Of a stretch of DNA of 64,000 bases, positions 43,140-51,313 are shown one piece after another. Under the pieces are notes generated by a model. It was not told where the DNA came from and did not search any database. It was given only the letters and a program-made list of their open reading frames with translations. Position 1 is the first letter of the stretch. The number at the start of each line of letters is the position of its first letter. This DNA is from Gordonia spumicola (GTDB lineage: Bacteria; Actinomycetota; Actinomycetes; Mycobacteriales; Mycobacteriaceae): assembly GCF_009932475.1 (NCBI RefSeq), contig NZ_BJOV01000001.1, positions 1 to 64,000 of the forward strand, written 5' to 3'. The translations under genes and the position numbers were made by a program.

Positions 43140-43943
43140 TCAGGTGCGGGTGTGGATGCGGGGACGACCTTGACCAGGTGGGCCCGCGAAGGCTTGGGCG
43201 ATGTCGAGCCACGCATCGGCCCCCGGGCCGACTGCGGTGAGGGCGAGATCGTCGCGGTGTCGTCGTTGAGTGGCGAGCAGGCAGAAGTCGAGCGCGGGGC
43301 CGGTCACGCGCTCCGGAGCATCTGGATCTCCCCACGTCCACGATCCGTCGGGGGCGTCGAGCTCGACGAATACGGGGGCGAGGGATGCGGGATCGCGACC
43401 GTTGACGATGAATGCGAAGCGACGGGCGCGGACACCGATATGGGCGACGTGCCGCAGCCGGTCTGTTGCAGGCCGGGTGATGTGGAGAGCGTCGACGATG
43501 TCCTGTCCGTGGGCCCAGGTCTCCATGATGCGGGCCGAAGCCATCGAGGCCGCAGTCATCGGCGGGCCCAACCACGGAATCTTGCCGGCCGGGTCGGTGG
43601 TGCTCAGTGCCGCGGCGAGATGTGCGCGAGTGTCGCGCCATGCGGCGAGGAGTGCGGCCGGGCTGGTGGTCGCCAGAGTTTGCGCTCCGTCGTCGACCAC
43701 TGCTGGAACGGCGCCGGGGTGAGAGGGGATGCTGTCGATCCATGAGGAGAACTCGTTGGGCCGCTCGATGGCGTCGATCGACTTCAGATCCGCCCAGTGC
43801 AGATGTGCGATCTGATGGGCGATGGTCCATCCCGGCGAGGGCGTGGGCATCTGCCAACGGTCGTCGCCCATGTCAGCGACGACGGTGTCCAGTTCTGCGG
43901 ATTCTGTGATGAGGTCGGCGACGACCGTGGCAACGACGTTCAA
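43140..43943 (-). CDS. TIGR03084 family (DinB/maleylpyruvate-isomerase-fold) metal-binding protein
   Basis: 267 residues from a TTG with RBS AGGAGCG. DRWQMPTPSPGWTIAHQIAHLHWADLKSID and ARIMETWAHGQDIVDAL supply the three histidines of the mycothiol-dependent maleylpyruvate isomerase-like metal site. Family members such as Rv0036c have unknown substrates. First gene of the minus-strand half of the island, next to operator 2, and often found next to Atu-type genes in actinobacteria (recollection, not checked). Confidence 0.82.
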   Translation of the reverse strand: MNVVATVVADLITESAELDTVVADMGDDRWQMPTPSPGWTIAHQIAHLHWADLKSIDAIERPNEFSSWIDSIPSHPGAVPAVVDDGAQTLATTSPAALLAAWRDTRAHLAAALSTTDPAGKIPWLGPPMTAASMASARIMETWAHGQDIVDALHITRPATDRLRHVAHIGVRARRFAFIVNGRDPASLAPVFVELDAPDGSWTWGDPDAPERVTGPALDFCLLATQRRHRDDLALTAVGPGADAWLDIAQAFAGPPGQGRPRIHTRT

Positions 43944-43955
43944 CAGCGCTCCTAA

Positions 43956-43971
43956 ATTAATGAGGACTAAT
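43956..43971. promoter_or_regulatory. Atu-island operator 2, ATTAAT-GAGG-ACTAAT
   Basis: The same 6-4-6 element as operator 1, with shared bases ATTAA.GAG...CTAAT, placed 12 bases upstream of the minus-strand TIGR03084 gene. An AT-rich TATATTAAAAT stretch lies beside it. Together with operator 1 it brackets the island promoters. Confidence 0.65.
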
Positions 43972-43998
43972 TTATATTAAAATAGCAGACGTTGCCAC

Positions 43999-44103
43999 CG
44001 AAGTGGACCGACGTATGGGACGCGCCGGGCGCACCCGACGCGTCCCATGCTGTTGCGGAGCCTGCTTGTCGGGAAGGCTCGCGCGCGGATCTCGTTGGCC
44101 GAC
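43999..44103 (+). pseudogene. Decayed 3' fragment of the nitronate monooxygenase gene
   Basis: This 105-base stretch aligns almost base for base with 31254-31360 of the intact oxidoreductase gene (for example CGAAGTGGACCGACG.. and GCGCGGATCTCGTTGGCCGAC), with a few substitutions and a two-base gap that breaks the frame. No upstream part of the gene is present. It is a duplicated remnant at the far border of the terpene island and is not expressed as a protein. Confidence 0.85.
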
Positions 44104-44122
44104 TGATCTCCGACCCGGGGTC

Positions 44123-44368
44123 TCAGGCCATGCCGTAGCGGCGCTTGAACCGCTCCACGCGCCCCTCGGTGTCCATCACGCGCTGCGCGCCGGTCCAGAA
44201 CGGGTGCGAATCACTCGTCACGTCCACGGTGATCAGCGGATACGTCCGGCCGTCGGACCATTCGACGGTGCTCTCCGACGTCGCTGTCGACCGGGTCAGG
44301 AACTGGGTTCCGGTCGCGGCGTCGCGGAACACGACGGGGTGGTAGTCGGGGTGGATTCCGTTCTTCAT
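44123..44368 (-). CDS. rpmE2: Ribosomal protein L31 type B (zinc-independent)
   Basis: 81 residues: [61 protein letters not shown]. The CxxC zinc motif of the housekeeping form is absent, marking the C- paralogue made in low zinc. It overlaps the mrf stop by ATGA, so the two are translated together. Confidence 0.95.
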   Translation of the reverse strand: MKNGIHPDYHPVVFRDAATGTQFLTRSTATSESTVEWSDGRTYPLITVDVTSDSHPFWTGAQRVMDTEGRVERFKRRYGMA

Positions 44369-45678
44369 TGGGAGTCTCCTTCGCTGTTGTCGGTGGTCGG
44401 GGCACCCGCTCCGGCCGGGCGGGCGGAGTCGCGGGACGCGCGGTCGTCGTCGCAGGGGTCGTGGTGGGCGTGCCCGAACGGTGAGGCGAGGGCGGCGAGA
44501 AACTCCGGGCCTCGGGCCGCTTCGGCGTCCGTCACGAGTGCGTCGCCGAGGGCGCGCCGCACGACGTCGGGGTCCGCGCGGTGGCACAGGACGACGATCG
44601 AGGAATGCCGGTCGCCGTGATCGGGGCGCCACCGCAGCGCGGCCAGTGCCCGGTGTTCGGGGTCGACCGCGGAATGGTCGTCGATGCAGGCGAGCCACGA
44701 GCCGACGTGTCGGATGTCGAGTACCTCGCCCGCGGACTCGAGCCACATCACATCGTCGGGGTCGGACGCGAGCCACAGCCGACCTCGGGCGGTGACGACG
44801 CCGTCGAGCAGCACGTCGAGTGCGTCGTGCAGTCGTTGCGGATGGAACGGCCGATCGGCCTCGAAGGAGATCAGCCGGACTCCGCAATCGGTGTCGAGGT
44901 CCGGACCGCCGGCGAGCAGCGCGTCGAACGGTCGAGTCGGGCGGCCGTGCGGCGACTCGGGTGCGGCGGTGTCGATCGCCGCCTGGACGACGGCACGGCT
45001 CAGAGGTTGGGCGCTGTTGAGCGTCCGCATGCCCGCGGCGGGCGCCAGGCGCAGGAGCACGGCATGGAGGCGAGCCAGATCGTAGGCCTGCTCGACGCCG
45101 TCCGCGTCGTCGACGATCAGGGCGTCGGCGAACCGCGCCTGGCCCACCGCGACCTGCGCGACCGTGCGTTCGTCCTCGACTGCGACGACCCCGGCTTCGC
45201 GGAGCGTGATGTCGCCGGTGGCGTCGTCGAGCCATGTCGGCGTGTGGATGCCGCACACCGTGGCCGAGATCGTGACGTCGAGGCCCGCGGGCCCCGGCGA
45301 GATGCCGGGCGCGTCGACGATCGTGTGCGCGATCTCGACGGCCAGTCGTTCCGGTTCGACAGCCGGGTCGAGGAGGAGCACGATCCGTTCCACCTCGGGG
45401 TCGCGGTGCAGCACGCGCAGCATCGGCAAGAGATGCAGGCGCAGGGTGCACGAGACGCAGCCGTGCTCGAGTTCGACGTCGTCCACTGTCAGCGTGTCGG
45501 TTCCGTCGGGCGCCATACGGTGCTCGATCCGGGTCACCCGGCCCGAGGCGACGTCGCGCAGATCGTGCGAGACGACTGTCGTGCCCGGCGTCAGCAGTGT
45601 GTAGGCGATCCTGGCGTTCGTGGTCCGGTGCAGGCCCGTCACGAGGGTGACGGGGGTCGGTCGCGGTGTGTCCGGCAT
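44365..45678 (-). CDS. mrf: CobW-family ribosome hibernation factor-recruiting protein Mrf
   Basis: 437 residues, ATG with RBS GAGGAGGAAG. The N-terminus ([21 protein letters not shown]) sits where CobW GTPases have a Walker A loop, but no GKT/GKS is present. The conserved [16 protein letters not shown] stands in for the CxCC metal site. This degenerate pattern matches mycobacterial Mrf, which recruits the hibernation factor Mpy to C- ribosomes in zinc starvation. Location among C- ribosomal genes supports it. His-rich C-terminal tail ([12 protein letters not shown]) may bind metal. Confidence 0.85.
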   Translation of the reverse strand: MPDTPRPTPVTLVTGLHRTTNARIAYTLLTPGTTVVSHDLRDVASGRVTRIEHRMAPDGTDTLTVDDVELEHGCVSCTLRLHLLPMLRVLHRDPEVERIVLLLDPAVEPERLAVEIAHTIVDAPGISPGPAGLDVTISATVCGIHTPTWLDDATGDITLREAGVVAVEDERTVAQVAVGQARFADALIVDDADGVEQAYDLARLHAVLLRLAPAAGMRTLNSAQPLSRAVVQAAIDTAAPESPHGRPTRPFDALLAGGPDLDTDCGVRLISFEADRPFHPQRLHDALDVLLDGVVTARGRLWLASDPDDVMWLESAGEVLDIRHVGSWLACIDDHSAVDPEHRALAALRWRPDHGDRHSSIVVLCHRADPDVVRRALGDALVTDAEAARGPEFLAALASPFGHAHHDPCDDDRASRDSARPAGAGAPTTDNSEGDSQ

Positions 45679-45700
45679 CGGCTTCCTCCTCACAAGTTAA

Positions 45701-45715
45701 TGAACACGATTTCCA
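45701..45715. promoter_or_regulatory. Zur-like box 1
   Basis: TGAACACGATTTCCA keeps 11 of 15 positions of the actinobacterial Zur consensus TGAAAATCATTTTCA (as I recall it). It is 22 bases upstream of the mrf start, in the divergent promoter region. Zur represses C- ribosomal genes in zinc-replete cells. Confidence 0.6.
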
Positions 45716-45754
45716 TTTAGTTCATTCCGACTGTAGCGTCGTCGGTATCGCTAA

Positions 45755-45769
45755 TGCGAATCGTTGTCG
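45755..45769. promoter_or_regulatory. Zur-like box 2
   Basis: TGCGAATCGTTGTCG matches 10 of 15 positions of the same consensus and lies 16 bases before the rpmB start. With box 1 it would give each divergent C- ribosomal unit its own operator. Confidence 0.55.
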
Positions 45770-45785
45770 ATAAGAAGGAGTGGAT

Positions 45786-46022
45786 GTGTCCGCCGAATGT
45801 CAGGTCACGGGCAAGGTCCCGGGGTTCGGGAAACAGGTGTCGCACTCGCATCACCGCACGTCACGGCAGTGGAGACCGAATCTGCAGACCAAGACGTACT
45901 GGGTTCCCTCGCTCGGGCGCCGCATCACGCTGCGAGTCAGCACCACCGGGATCAAGATCATCGACCGCGACGGCATCGACGCCGTGGTCGGCCGCATCGC
46001 GGCGCGGGGGAGGGGCCGATGA
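45786..46022 (+). CDS. rpmB: Ribosomal protein L28, C- paralogue
   Basis: 78 residues from a [69 protein letters not shown] provides the RBS. First gene of a tightly overlapping C- set (L28-L33-S14-S18). A second GTG two codons upstream is possible. Confidence 0.93.
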   Translation: MSAECQVTGKVPGFGKQVSHSHHRTSRQWRPNLQTKTYWVPSLGRRITLRVSTTGIKIIDRDGIDAVVGRIAARGRGR

Positions 46023-46186
46023 GTCGCGGCACCGACCTGCGCCCGATCGTGCGACTGACGTCCACGGCGGGCACCGGGTACACGTACGTCACCCGGAAGA
46101 ATCGCCGGAACGACCCCGATCGCCTCACGCTGCGCAAGTACGACCCGATCGCCGACCGACACGTCGAGTTCAAGGAGAGCCGCTGA
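46019..46186 (+). CDS. rpmG: Ribosomal protein L33, zinc-independent form
   Basis: 55 residues: [43 protein letters not shown]. No cysteine pairs are present, so it is the C- form. Overlaps L28 by ATGA and abuts S14 by TGATG. Confidence 0.93.
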   Translation: MSRGTDLRPIVRLTSTAGTGYTYVTRKNRRNDPDRLTLRKYDPIADRHVEFKESR

Positions 46187-46491
46187 TGGCGAAGAGATCG
46201 AAGATCGTGCGACAGGAACGGCGCCGCGCCACCGTCGAACGGTATGCGGCACGACGCGCCGAGCTGAAGTCGCTGATCGGAGCCTCGGACACCGCACCGG
46301 ACGTGCGCGCGGCGGCACGCGCCGAACTCGCGCGTCAGCCCCGCGACGCCAGTGCCACCCGACTGCGCAACCGCGACGTCGTCGACGGCAGACCCCGTGG
46401 ACACGTCGGCAAGGCCGGAGTCTCGCGCGTCCGCTTCCGCGAGATGGCGCACCGCGGCGAACTGCCCGGAATCAGGAAGGCGAGCTGGTGA
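46186..46491 (+). CDS. rpsN: Ribosomal protein S14, zinc-independent long form
   Basis: 101 residues with the long S14 pattern ([74 protein letters not shown]). The zinc-binding CxxC-CxxC of the short form is missing. Coupled to L33 and S18. Confidence 0.94.
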   Translation: MAKRSKIVRQERRRATVERYAARRAELKSLIGASDTAPDVRAAARAELARQPRDASATRLRNRDVVDGRPRGHVGKAGVSRVRFREMAHRGELPGIRKASW

Positions 46492-46712
46492 CGAAGACGA
46501 GAACGAGACGCACGCGGACAGCGGTCCGACGGAAGGCGGATCCCGGTCTCACCTTCGACTACAAGGACACCGAGACGCTGCGGCGGTTCCTCACCGACCG
46601 CGGTCGGATCCGGCGACGCGAGGTGACCGGACTGTCGCCGCAGCGGCAACGACAGCTCGCGACGGCGGTCCGCAACGCCCGCGAGATGGCATTGCTGCCG
46701 TTCGGGGGCTGA
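46488..46712 (+). CDS. rpsR: Ribosomal protein S18, C- paralogue
   Basis: 74 residues from GTG overlapping the S14 stop. [51 protein letters not shown] is the conserved S18 core, and the N-terminal cysteines of the C+ form are absent. Last gene of the C- operon. Confidence 0.93.
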   Translation: MTKTRTRRTRTAVRRKADPGLTFDYKDTETLRRFLTDRGRIRRREVTGLSPQRQRQLATAVRNAREMALLPFGG

Positions 46713-46773
46713 TCGCGGGGTCGGCGCGTGCGGGCGTCGTCGGTCGAGCCGAAGCCTGTCGATCGGCGTAGTT

Positions 46774-46793
46774 TGTTCGGTCCAGAACGAACA
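46774..46793. promoter_or_regulatory. Palindrome TGTTCG-N8-CGAACA upstream of the PGRS gene
   Basis: Perfect 6-8-6 inverted repeat in the 164-base gap between rpsR and the glycine-rich protein gene. It does not match the mycobacterial LexA box spacing. It may be the operator of the PGRS gene; the factor is unknown. Confidence 0.4.
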
Positions 46794-46840
46794 GGTGAAT
46801 CACGCGCTAACCGGGGACGCGGCCTGTCGCCGCAACTAGT

Positions 46841-46866
46841 CTTCCAGCACTACGAAATGCTGGAAG
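46841..46866 (+). promoter_or_regulatory. 5'-leader hairpin covering the PGRS ribosome-binding site
   Basis: CTTCCAGCA and TGCTGGAAG pair perfectly (9 bp, 8-base loop). The right arm contains the start of GGAAGG, the only good RBS before the ATG at 46877. Folding would sequester it, suggesting control of translation. This is visible in sequence; the effect is inferred. Confidence 0.5.
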
Positions 46867-46876
46867 GCGGCGCGAC

Positions 46877-49800
46877 ATGTCCAGATCTTCGATTCGCAAG
46901 CTCGGGTTGACGAAGCGGGTCGCCGCGGCGTCGGGCATCGCGGCGGCGTTGTTCGCCGCGAGCCCGGTCGCGATGGCCGCCGCCGATCCGGTCACCGAGT
47001 CGACGGAGACGACACAGGCCCCCGACACACAGGCGACCGAGACCGCGGACGCGCCGACGACCGAGGCCGACCCGGTGGATGAGACGCCGTCGGCGGATCC
47101 GTCGCCGACAGACCCCTCGCCCGGCGAGAGTGCCGAGCAGACGCCCGCCGAGCAGAGTCCGTCCACCAGCGAGCCGAGCACGGAGACGACGCCCAGCATG
47201 GAGCCGTCGGCCGAGCCGACGCAGGTGATCACGTCGGACAAGCCGAAGGAAGAGTCGCAGGACCGGCCGGTGCGGACCGTCGTCGATCCGCCCGCCGCCG
47301 AGCAGACACAGGCTCCCGCGCCGGAGATGCAGCCGGCCGTCGCACCGGCTCCGGTCCAGGTGACCACTCCGCAGCCCACGGGGCTGACCGGTCTGTGGCA
47401 GGCCCTGGTCGACGGTCCGAACGGGTCGGGTCTGGTGCTGATGAACCAGTCGGCGCTGCTCCTGGTCGGCTTCGACCCGCGGCGGCGCGCGGACGATCAG
47501 ACCGGCAGGCTCGCGGGTCTGCGGACGGCTCCGGAACCGCAGGTCGCAACGCTCGTCCACTACCAGACGGTGCCGACACAGTCGGGGCCGTTGCTGCTTC
47601 CGTACCTGGTGCAGAACTTCCTGTACGACCCCGTCCACGGGATCGGGCAGGCGTGGATTCAGTTCGCGGCGCCGTTGAACCAGGTGATCAACCTTCCGTT
47701 CCAGGCGATCGTCGGACGGGACTTGATCGGGAACGGCCGTGACGGATACACGGGTGGCAACCACTCGTTGTTGGGCGGTCTGCTCCCGAACGTGTTCGGC
47801 GACGCCGGTGACGGCGGCCTGTTGTTCGGCGACGGCGGCAAGGGCGCACCCGGCGCGACGGGCGGCGATGCGGGGATGATCGGCAACGGCGGCGTCGGCG
47901 GCGACGGTGGCGGAACGGGCGGAACGGGCGGTTGGCTCGCGGGTGTCGGCGGTCAGGGCGGTGTCGCGACGGTCGGCGACGGCGGACGTGGCGGCGACGC
48001 GATCGGCGCGTTGTTCGGGATCGGCGGCAAGGGCGGCACGGGCGCCGCGGCGTCGAACGGCGGCCAGGCCACCGACGGAGGCACCGGCGGAGACGCCCGC
48101 GGCTGGTTCGGGATCGGCAGCCTGATCGGCGCGGGCGGCGCCGGAGGCGACGGCGGCGTCGGCCTCGACGGTGTGAACGGCGCCGACGGCGCGGCCCCGG
48201 GAGCGAACGGCGGGGACGCAACGGACGGCGGCAGCGGCGGTCGAGGCGGGACGGGCGGCAACGCGGGCTGGCTGTTCAGCATCGGCGGCGACGGAGGACA
48301 GGGCGGCCAGGGCGGCACAGGTGGTCGTGGCGGCAACGGCGCCGCGGGCGTCCTGCAAGGCCAGGCAGGCGGCAACGGCGGTGCGGGCGGAGACGGCGGT
48401 ACGGCAGCGGCAGGCGGAGCCGGCGGCAAGGGCAGTCTCCTCGGACGGAACGGGACCGGCAACATCGCGGGTCCGGGCGGTGTCGGCGGCGACGGCGGCA
48501 CCGGCGGCACGGGTGCCGCGGGTTCGGCGGGCACCCTCGCCGACCCGACGGGCGGCGCGGGTGCGCGCGGCGGCGACGGCGGTGCGGCCGGCCGCGGCGG
48601 AGCCACCGCCGCAGGCGTGCCGCTCGCCGACGGTCGTGGTGGAACGGGTGGAAACGGCGGTGCGGGCGGCGCCGGATTCAGCGGCGGCGCGACCGCCGTC
48701 GCCGGTAACGGCGGCACGGGCGGCGATGGCGGCGACGGCGGTGCGGGCGTCACGTCGGCAGGCGGCGGTGACGGAGGCCGCGGCGGCGTCGGCGGGTCCG
48801 GCGGAAACGGCTCCGGTACGTACACCGTCGGCTCCGGGCCCAACCAGAACCAGGAGCCGCAGACCGGCGGGCACGGCGGCGTCGGCGGCTCGGGCGGCGT
48901 CGGATCGGGATCGGGCACGAGTGGTGCGGGCGGTGCGGGCGGCAAGGGCGGCGACGGCGCATCGGTTGTCCTCAACGTCGGCGGGACGGTCGGCACGTCC
49001 ACCGCGGTCGGCGGAACGGGCGGCGCGGGTGGTGCGGGCAGTGCGGGCGGCGCCACGGCGGGTGTCGGTGGCGGCGGTGGCGGCGGTGGCGGCGGCGCAC
49101 TCGTCTCGGCGTCGGACGGCGGAACCGTCGACGGCGGAGCGATCGGCGGTGCGGGCGGTAAGGGCGGCGACGCCTCGGCCGCGGCGACCGGTGGAACGGG
49201 CGGCACCGGCGGCAGGGGCATCATGCAGGCCGTCGGCGCGAACAGTTCGGCGACAGGCACCGCGAAGGGCGGCGACGGCGGCGACTCCGTCGGGCAGGGC
49301 GTCGGCGGCGACGGCGGCGAGGGCGGAGTGCTCTCGCTGGGTGCCGGCGGGGTCGCGACCGGCACGGCGACCGGCGGCGACGGTGGCTCCGGAACAGGCA
49401 CGGGCAGCGTCGGCGGCACCGGCGGCGGAGCGTGGGTGCAGCCCGTCGACGGGGGCAGCGCGGTGGGTGACGCCACCGGCGGCGACGGCGGCGACGGCTC
49501 GAACGGAGGCAAGGGCGGGGCCGGAGGCTACGGACTGCTCATGGGCGTTGGCGCGACCAGCTCCGGGTCGGGCACGGCGACCGGCGGAAACGGCGGGGAC
49601 GGAACCGCGGCGGGAGCGACGGGCGGCGCGGGCGGGTCGGGGCACATCTCCGGCATCAACGGTTCGGCGACGGGCACCGCACTCGGCGGTGACGGCGGCG
49701 TCGGACGCGGCGGCGACGGCGGCAAAGGCGAACAAGGCTGGATCACGGGTTGGGGCGGTACCGCCCTCGGCGGCACCTCGACGGGTGGCGACGGCGGCGA

Positions 49801-51259
49801 CGGCGGCTTGAACGACGGCGTCAGCCGTGGTGGCAACGGTGGCAGCGGCGGACAGGCGCTCATCGGCGCGGACGGCGGCGGCACCGCGGGCGGCGGCATC
49901 GCGGGCGCGACCGCGACCGGCGGCAACGGCGGCGTCGGCGGCGACGCTGTCGGAACCGTTGCGGGCGGTGTCGGTGGCAACGGTGGCAAGGGCGAGATCT
50001 TCGCCTCGGGCGGCGGTGTGTCCGGCACCCACGCGGGCGGCGTCGTGACCGGCGGTGCCGGCGGCGACTCCATCGGTTCCGGGACCGGCGGCGCGGGCGG
50101 CCGGGGGTACGTGCTCGGCCAGAACGGCGGCGACGCGGTCAGCGTCGGCACCGGAGCGACCGGCGGTGACGGCGGTGACGGAGCCTCGGGCACGGGTGGT
50201 GCAGGCGGCGAGGGCCGGGTCACCGCGACCGCGGCAGGCGCCACCGCTTCTGGTCAGGCCGACGGCGGAAACGGGGGCGCCGGCAGCAACGGCGGCGTGG
50301 GCGGCAACGCGGGCTTCGGCGAGGTGAACGCGAACCAGTCCGGTGCGATCGCGGCCGATGCCACCGTGGTCGGCGGCGACGGTGGCGACGCCGACGGGGC
50401 AGGAAGCGTGGGTGGCACAGGATCTGCCGGGCGCGTCCTGGCGTGGGCGCAGGGAGCGCTGGCGACAGGCGAAGGCTACGGCGGCAACGGCGGTGACGCG
50501 ACCAACGGCGGCAAGGGCGGCAACGGTGCACCCGACAACGGTGGGGTGTTCGCATTCACCACCGGAAGCACAGCGTCGGGAGTCGGTCGCGGCGGCAACG
50601 GCGGTGACGCGGACGGGGCGGGAAGTGTCGGCGGAAACGGTTCGGGCGGATCCGTCCAGGTCGGGTACAGCGGCGGCGGCGCGGCGGGCTCGGTCCACGG
50701 GACCGCGACCGGCGGCGACGGTGGCGACGCGACGTCGGGCGGCAAGGGCGGCAACGGAGGCATCGGGTCGCTGCTCGTCGGAAACACCGGATCCGTCGGC
50801 GGCAGAGTGGACGGCACGGCGGTCGGCGGCCGGGGCGGCGACGGATCGTCGGGTGGCAAGGGCGGCAACGGTCTGACCGGCCAAGTGTGGAGCGGCGCGT
50901 CGTACGCGGCCTCCTCGGGGACGGGCACCGGTGGCGACGGCGGCAGCGGTGTCGGTACCGGCAGTGTCGGCGGCAACGGTGCGAGCGGGGCCGTGTTCAC
51001 GACCGTCGCCAACGCCACGGTCGACGGGACGGCCAACGGCGGCGACGGCGGCTCAGGGCTCGGCGCGGGTGGCAAGGGCGGAAACGGCGGCGGCGGCACA
51101 GTACGGGCGACCACCGCCAATGTTGCCGGGTCCACCGCGAACGGCGGATCCGGCGGTGACGGCACGGCCGCGCCCAACCTCGGCGGTGCGGGTCAAGCGG
51201 TGACCGTGACTTCGTCCGGCCAGACCGTCACGGGAACGGACGGGATCGACAAGCCCTGA
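46877..51259 (+). CDS. PE-less PGRS-like glycine-rich surface protein with Sec signal peptide
   Basis: 1460 residues. A signal peptide (residues 1 to about 35, IAAALFAASPVAMA|AADP) is followed by a Thr/Pro/Glu linker (about 38-165) and a conserved block ending VINLPFQAIVGRDLIGNG (271-287). That block closely echoes the GRPLIGNG junction of mycobacterial PE_PGRS proteins. A GGXGGXG array (about 290-780) comes next, then about 18 units of 33-44 residues of the type GGDGGD..GG.GG.G.V.....G.ATGTAT. No PE domain is present. It lies between fadD19 and fadD17, as PE_PGRS genes do in M. tuberculosis. Function unknown; cell-surface or biofilm role inferred. Confidence 0.88.
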   Translation: MSRSSIRKLGLTKRVAAASGIAAALFAASPVAMAAADPVTESTETTQAPDTQATETADAPTTEADPVDETPSADPSPTDPSPGESAEQTPAEQSPSTSEPSTETTPSMEPSAEPTQVITSDKPKEESQDRPVRTVVDPPAAEQTQAPAPEMQPAVAPAPVQVTTPQPTGLTGLWQALVDGPNGSGLVLMNQSALLLVGFDPRRRADDQTGRLAGLRTAPEPQVATLVHYQTVPTQSGPLLLPYLVQNFLYDPVHGIGQAWIQFAAPLNQVINLPFQAIVGRDLIGNGRDGYTGGNHSLLGGLLPNVFGDAGDGGLLFGDGGKGAPGATGGDAGMIGNGGVGGDGGGTGGTGGWLAGVGGQGGVATVGDGGRGGDAIGALFGIGGKGGTGAAASNGGQATDGGTGGDARGWFGIGSLIGAGGAGGDGGVGLDGVNGADGAAPGANGGDATDGGSGGRGGTGGNAGWLFSIGGDGGQGGQGGTGGRGGNGAAGVLQGQAGGNGGAGGDGGTAAAGGAGGKGSLLGRNGTGNIAGPGGVGGDGGTGGTGAAGSAGTLADPTGGAGARGGDGGAAGRGGATAAGVPLADGRGGTGGNGGAGGAGFSGGATAVAGNGGTGGDGGDGGAGVTSAGGGDGGRGGVGGSGGNGSGTYTVGSGPNQNQEPQTGGHGGVGGSGGVGSGSGTSGAGGAGGKGGDGASVVLNVGGTVGTSTAVGGTGGAGGAGSAGGATAGVGGGGGGGGGGALVSASDGGTVDGGAIGGAGGKGGDASAAATGGTGGTGGRGIMQAVGANSSATGTAKGGDGGDSVGQGVGGDGGEGGVLSLGAGGVATGTATGGDGGSGTGTGSVGGTGGGAWVQPVDGGSAVGDATGGDGGDGSNGGKGGAGGYGLLMGVGATSSGSGTATGGNGGDGTAAGATGGAGGSGHISGINGSATGTALGGDGGVGRGGDGGKGEQGWITGWGGTALGGTSTGGDGGDGGLNDGVSRGGNGGSGGQALIGADGGGTAGGGIAGATATGGNGGVGGDAVGTVAGGVGGNGGKGEIFASGGGVSGTHAGGVVTGGAGGDSIGSGTGGAGGRGYVLGQNGGDAVSVGTGATGGDGGDGASGTGGAGGEGRVTATAAGATASGQADGGNGGAGSNGGVGGNAGFGEVNANQSGAIAADATVVGGDGGDADGAGSVGGTGSAGRVLAWAQGALATGEGYGGNGGDATNGGKGGNGAPDNGGVFAFTTGSTASGVGRGGNGGDADGAGSVGGNGSGGSVQVGYSGGGAAGSVHGTATGGDGGDATSGGKGGNGGIGSLLVGNTGSVGGRVDGTAVGGRGGDGSSGGKGGNGLTGQVWSGASYAASSGTGTGGDGGSGVGTGSVGGNGASGAVFTTVANATVDGTANGGDGGSGLGAGGKGGNGGGGTVRATTANVAGSTANGGSGGDGTAAPNLGGAGQAVTVTSSGQTVTGTDGIDKP

Positions 51260-51270
51260 CGTCCTCACGC

Positions 51271-51301
51271 ACCTCGGTCCGGCGCAGGGCCGGACCGAGG
51301 T
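51271..51301. terminator. Hairpin between PGRS and fadD17 ends
   Basis: Perfect 12-bp stem (ACCTCGGTCCGG and complement) with a 7-base loop, between two convergent stops. It probably serves both genes. Confidence 0.75.
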
Positions 51302-51313
51302 CGCCGAGGGACC

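Noticed and set aside
46877-47180. PE domain at the N-terminus of the PGRS protein
   Set aside because: No Pro-Glu start or about 90-residue helical PE domain; there is a Sec signal peptide and a TP/E-rich linker instead.
47953-49512. Pro/Ser-rich 519-codon antisense frame
   Set aside because: A second shadow of the same Gly-rich repeats (GGX read in reverse gives PPX), without start context or family similarity.
46850-50884. 1344-codon antisense frame across the PGRS gene
   Set aside because: It is an artefact of the Gly-rich codon pattern (GGC/GGN read backwards gives Ala/Arg/Thr). The sense strand has an RBS, signal peptide and family motifs.
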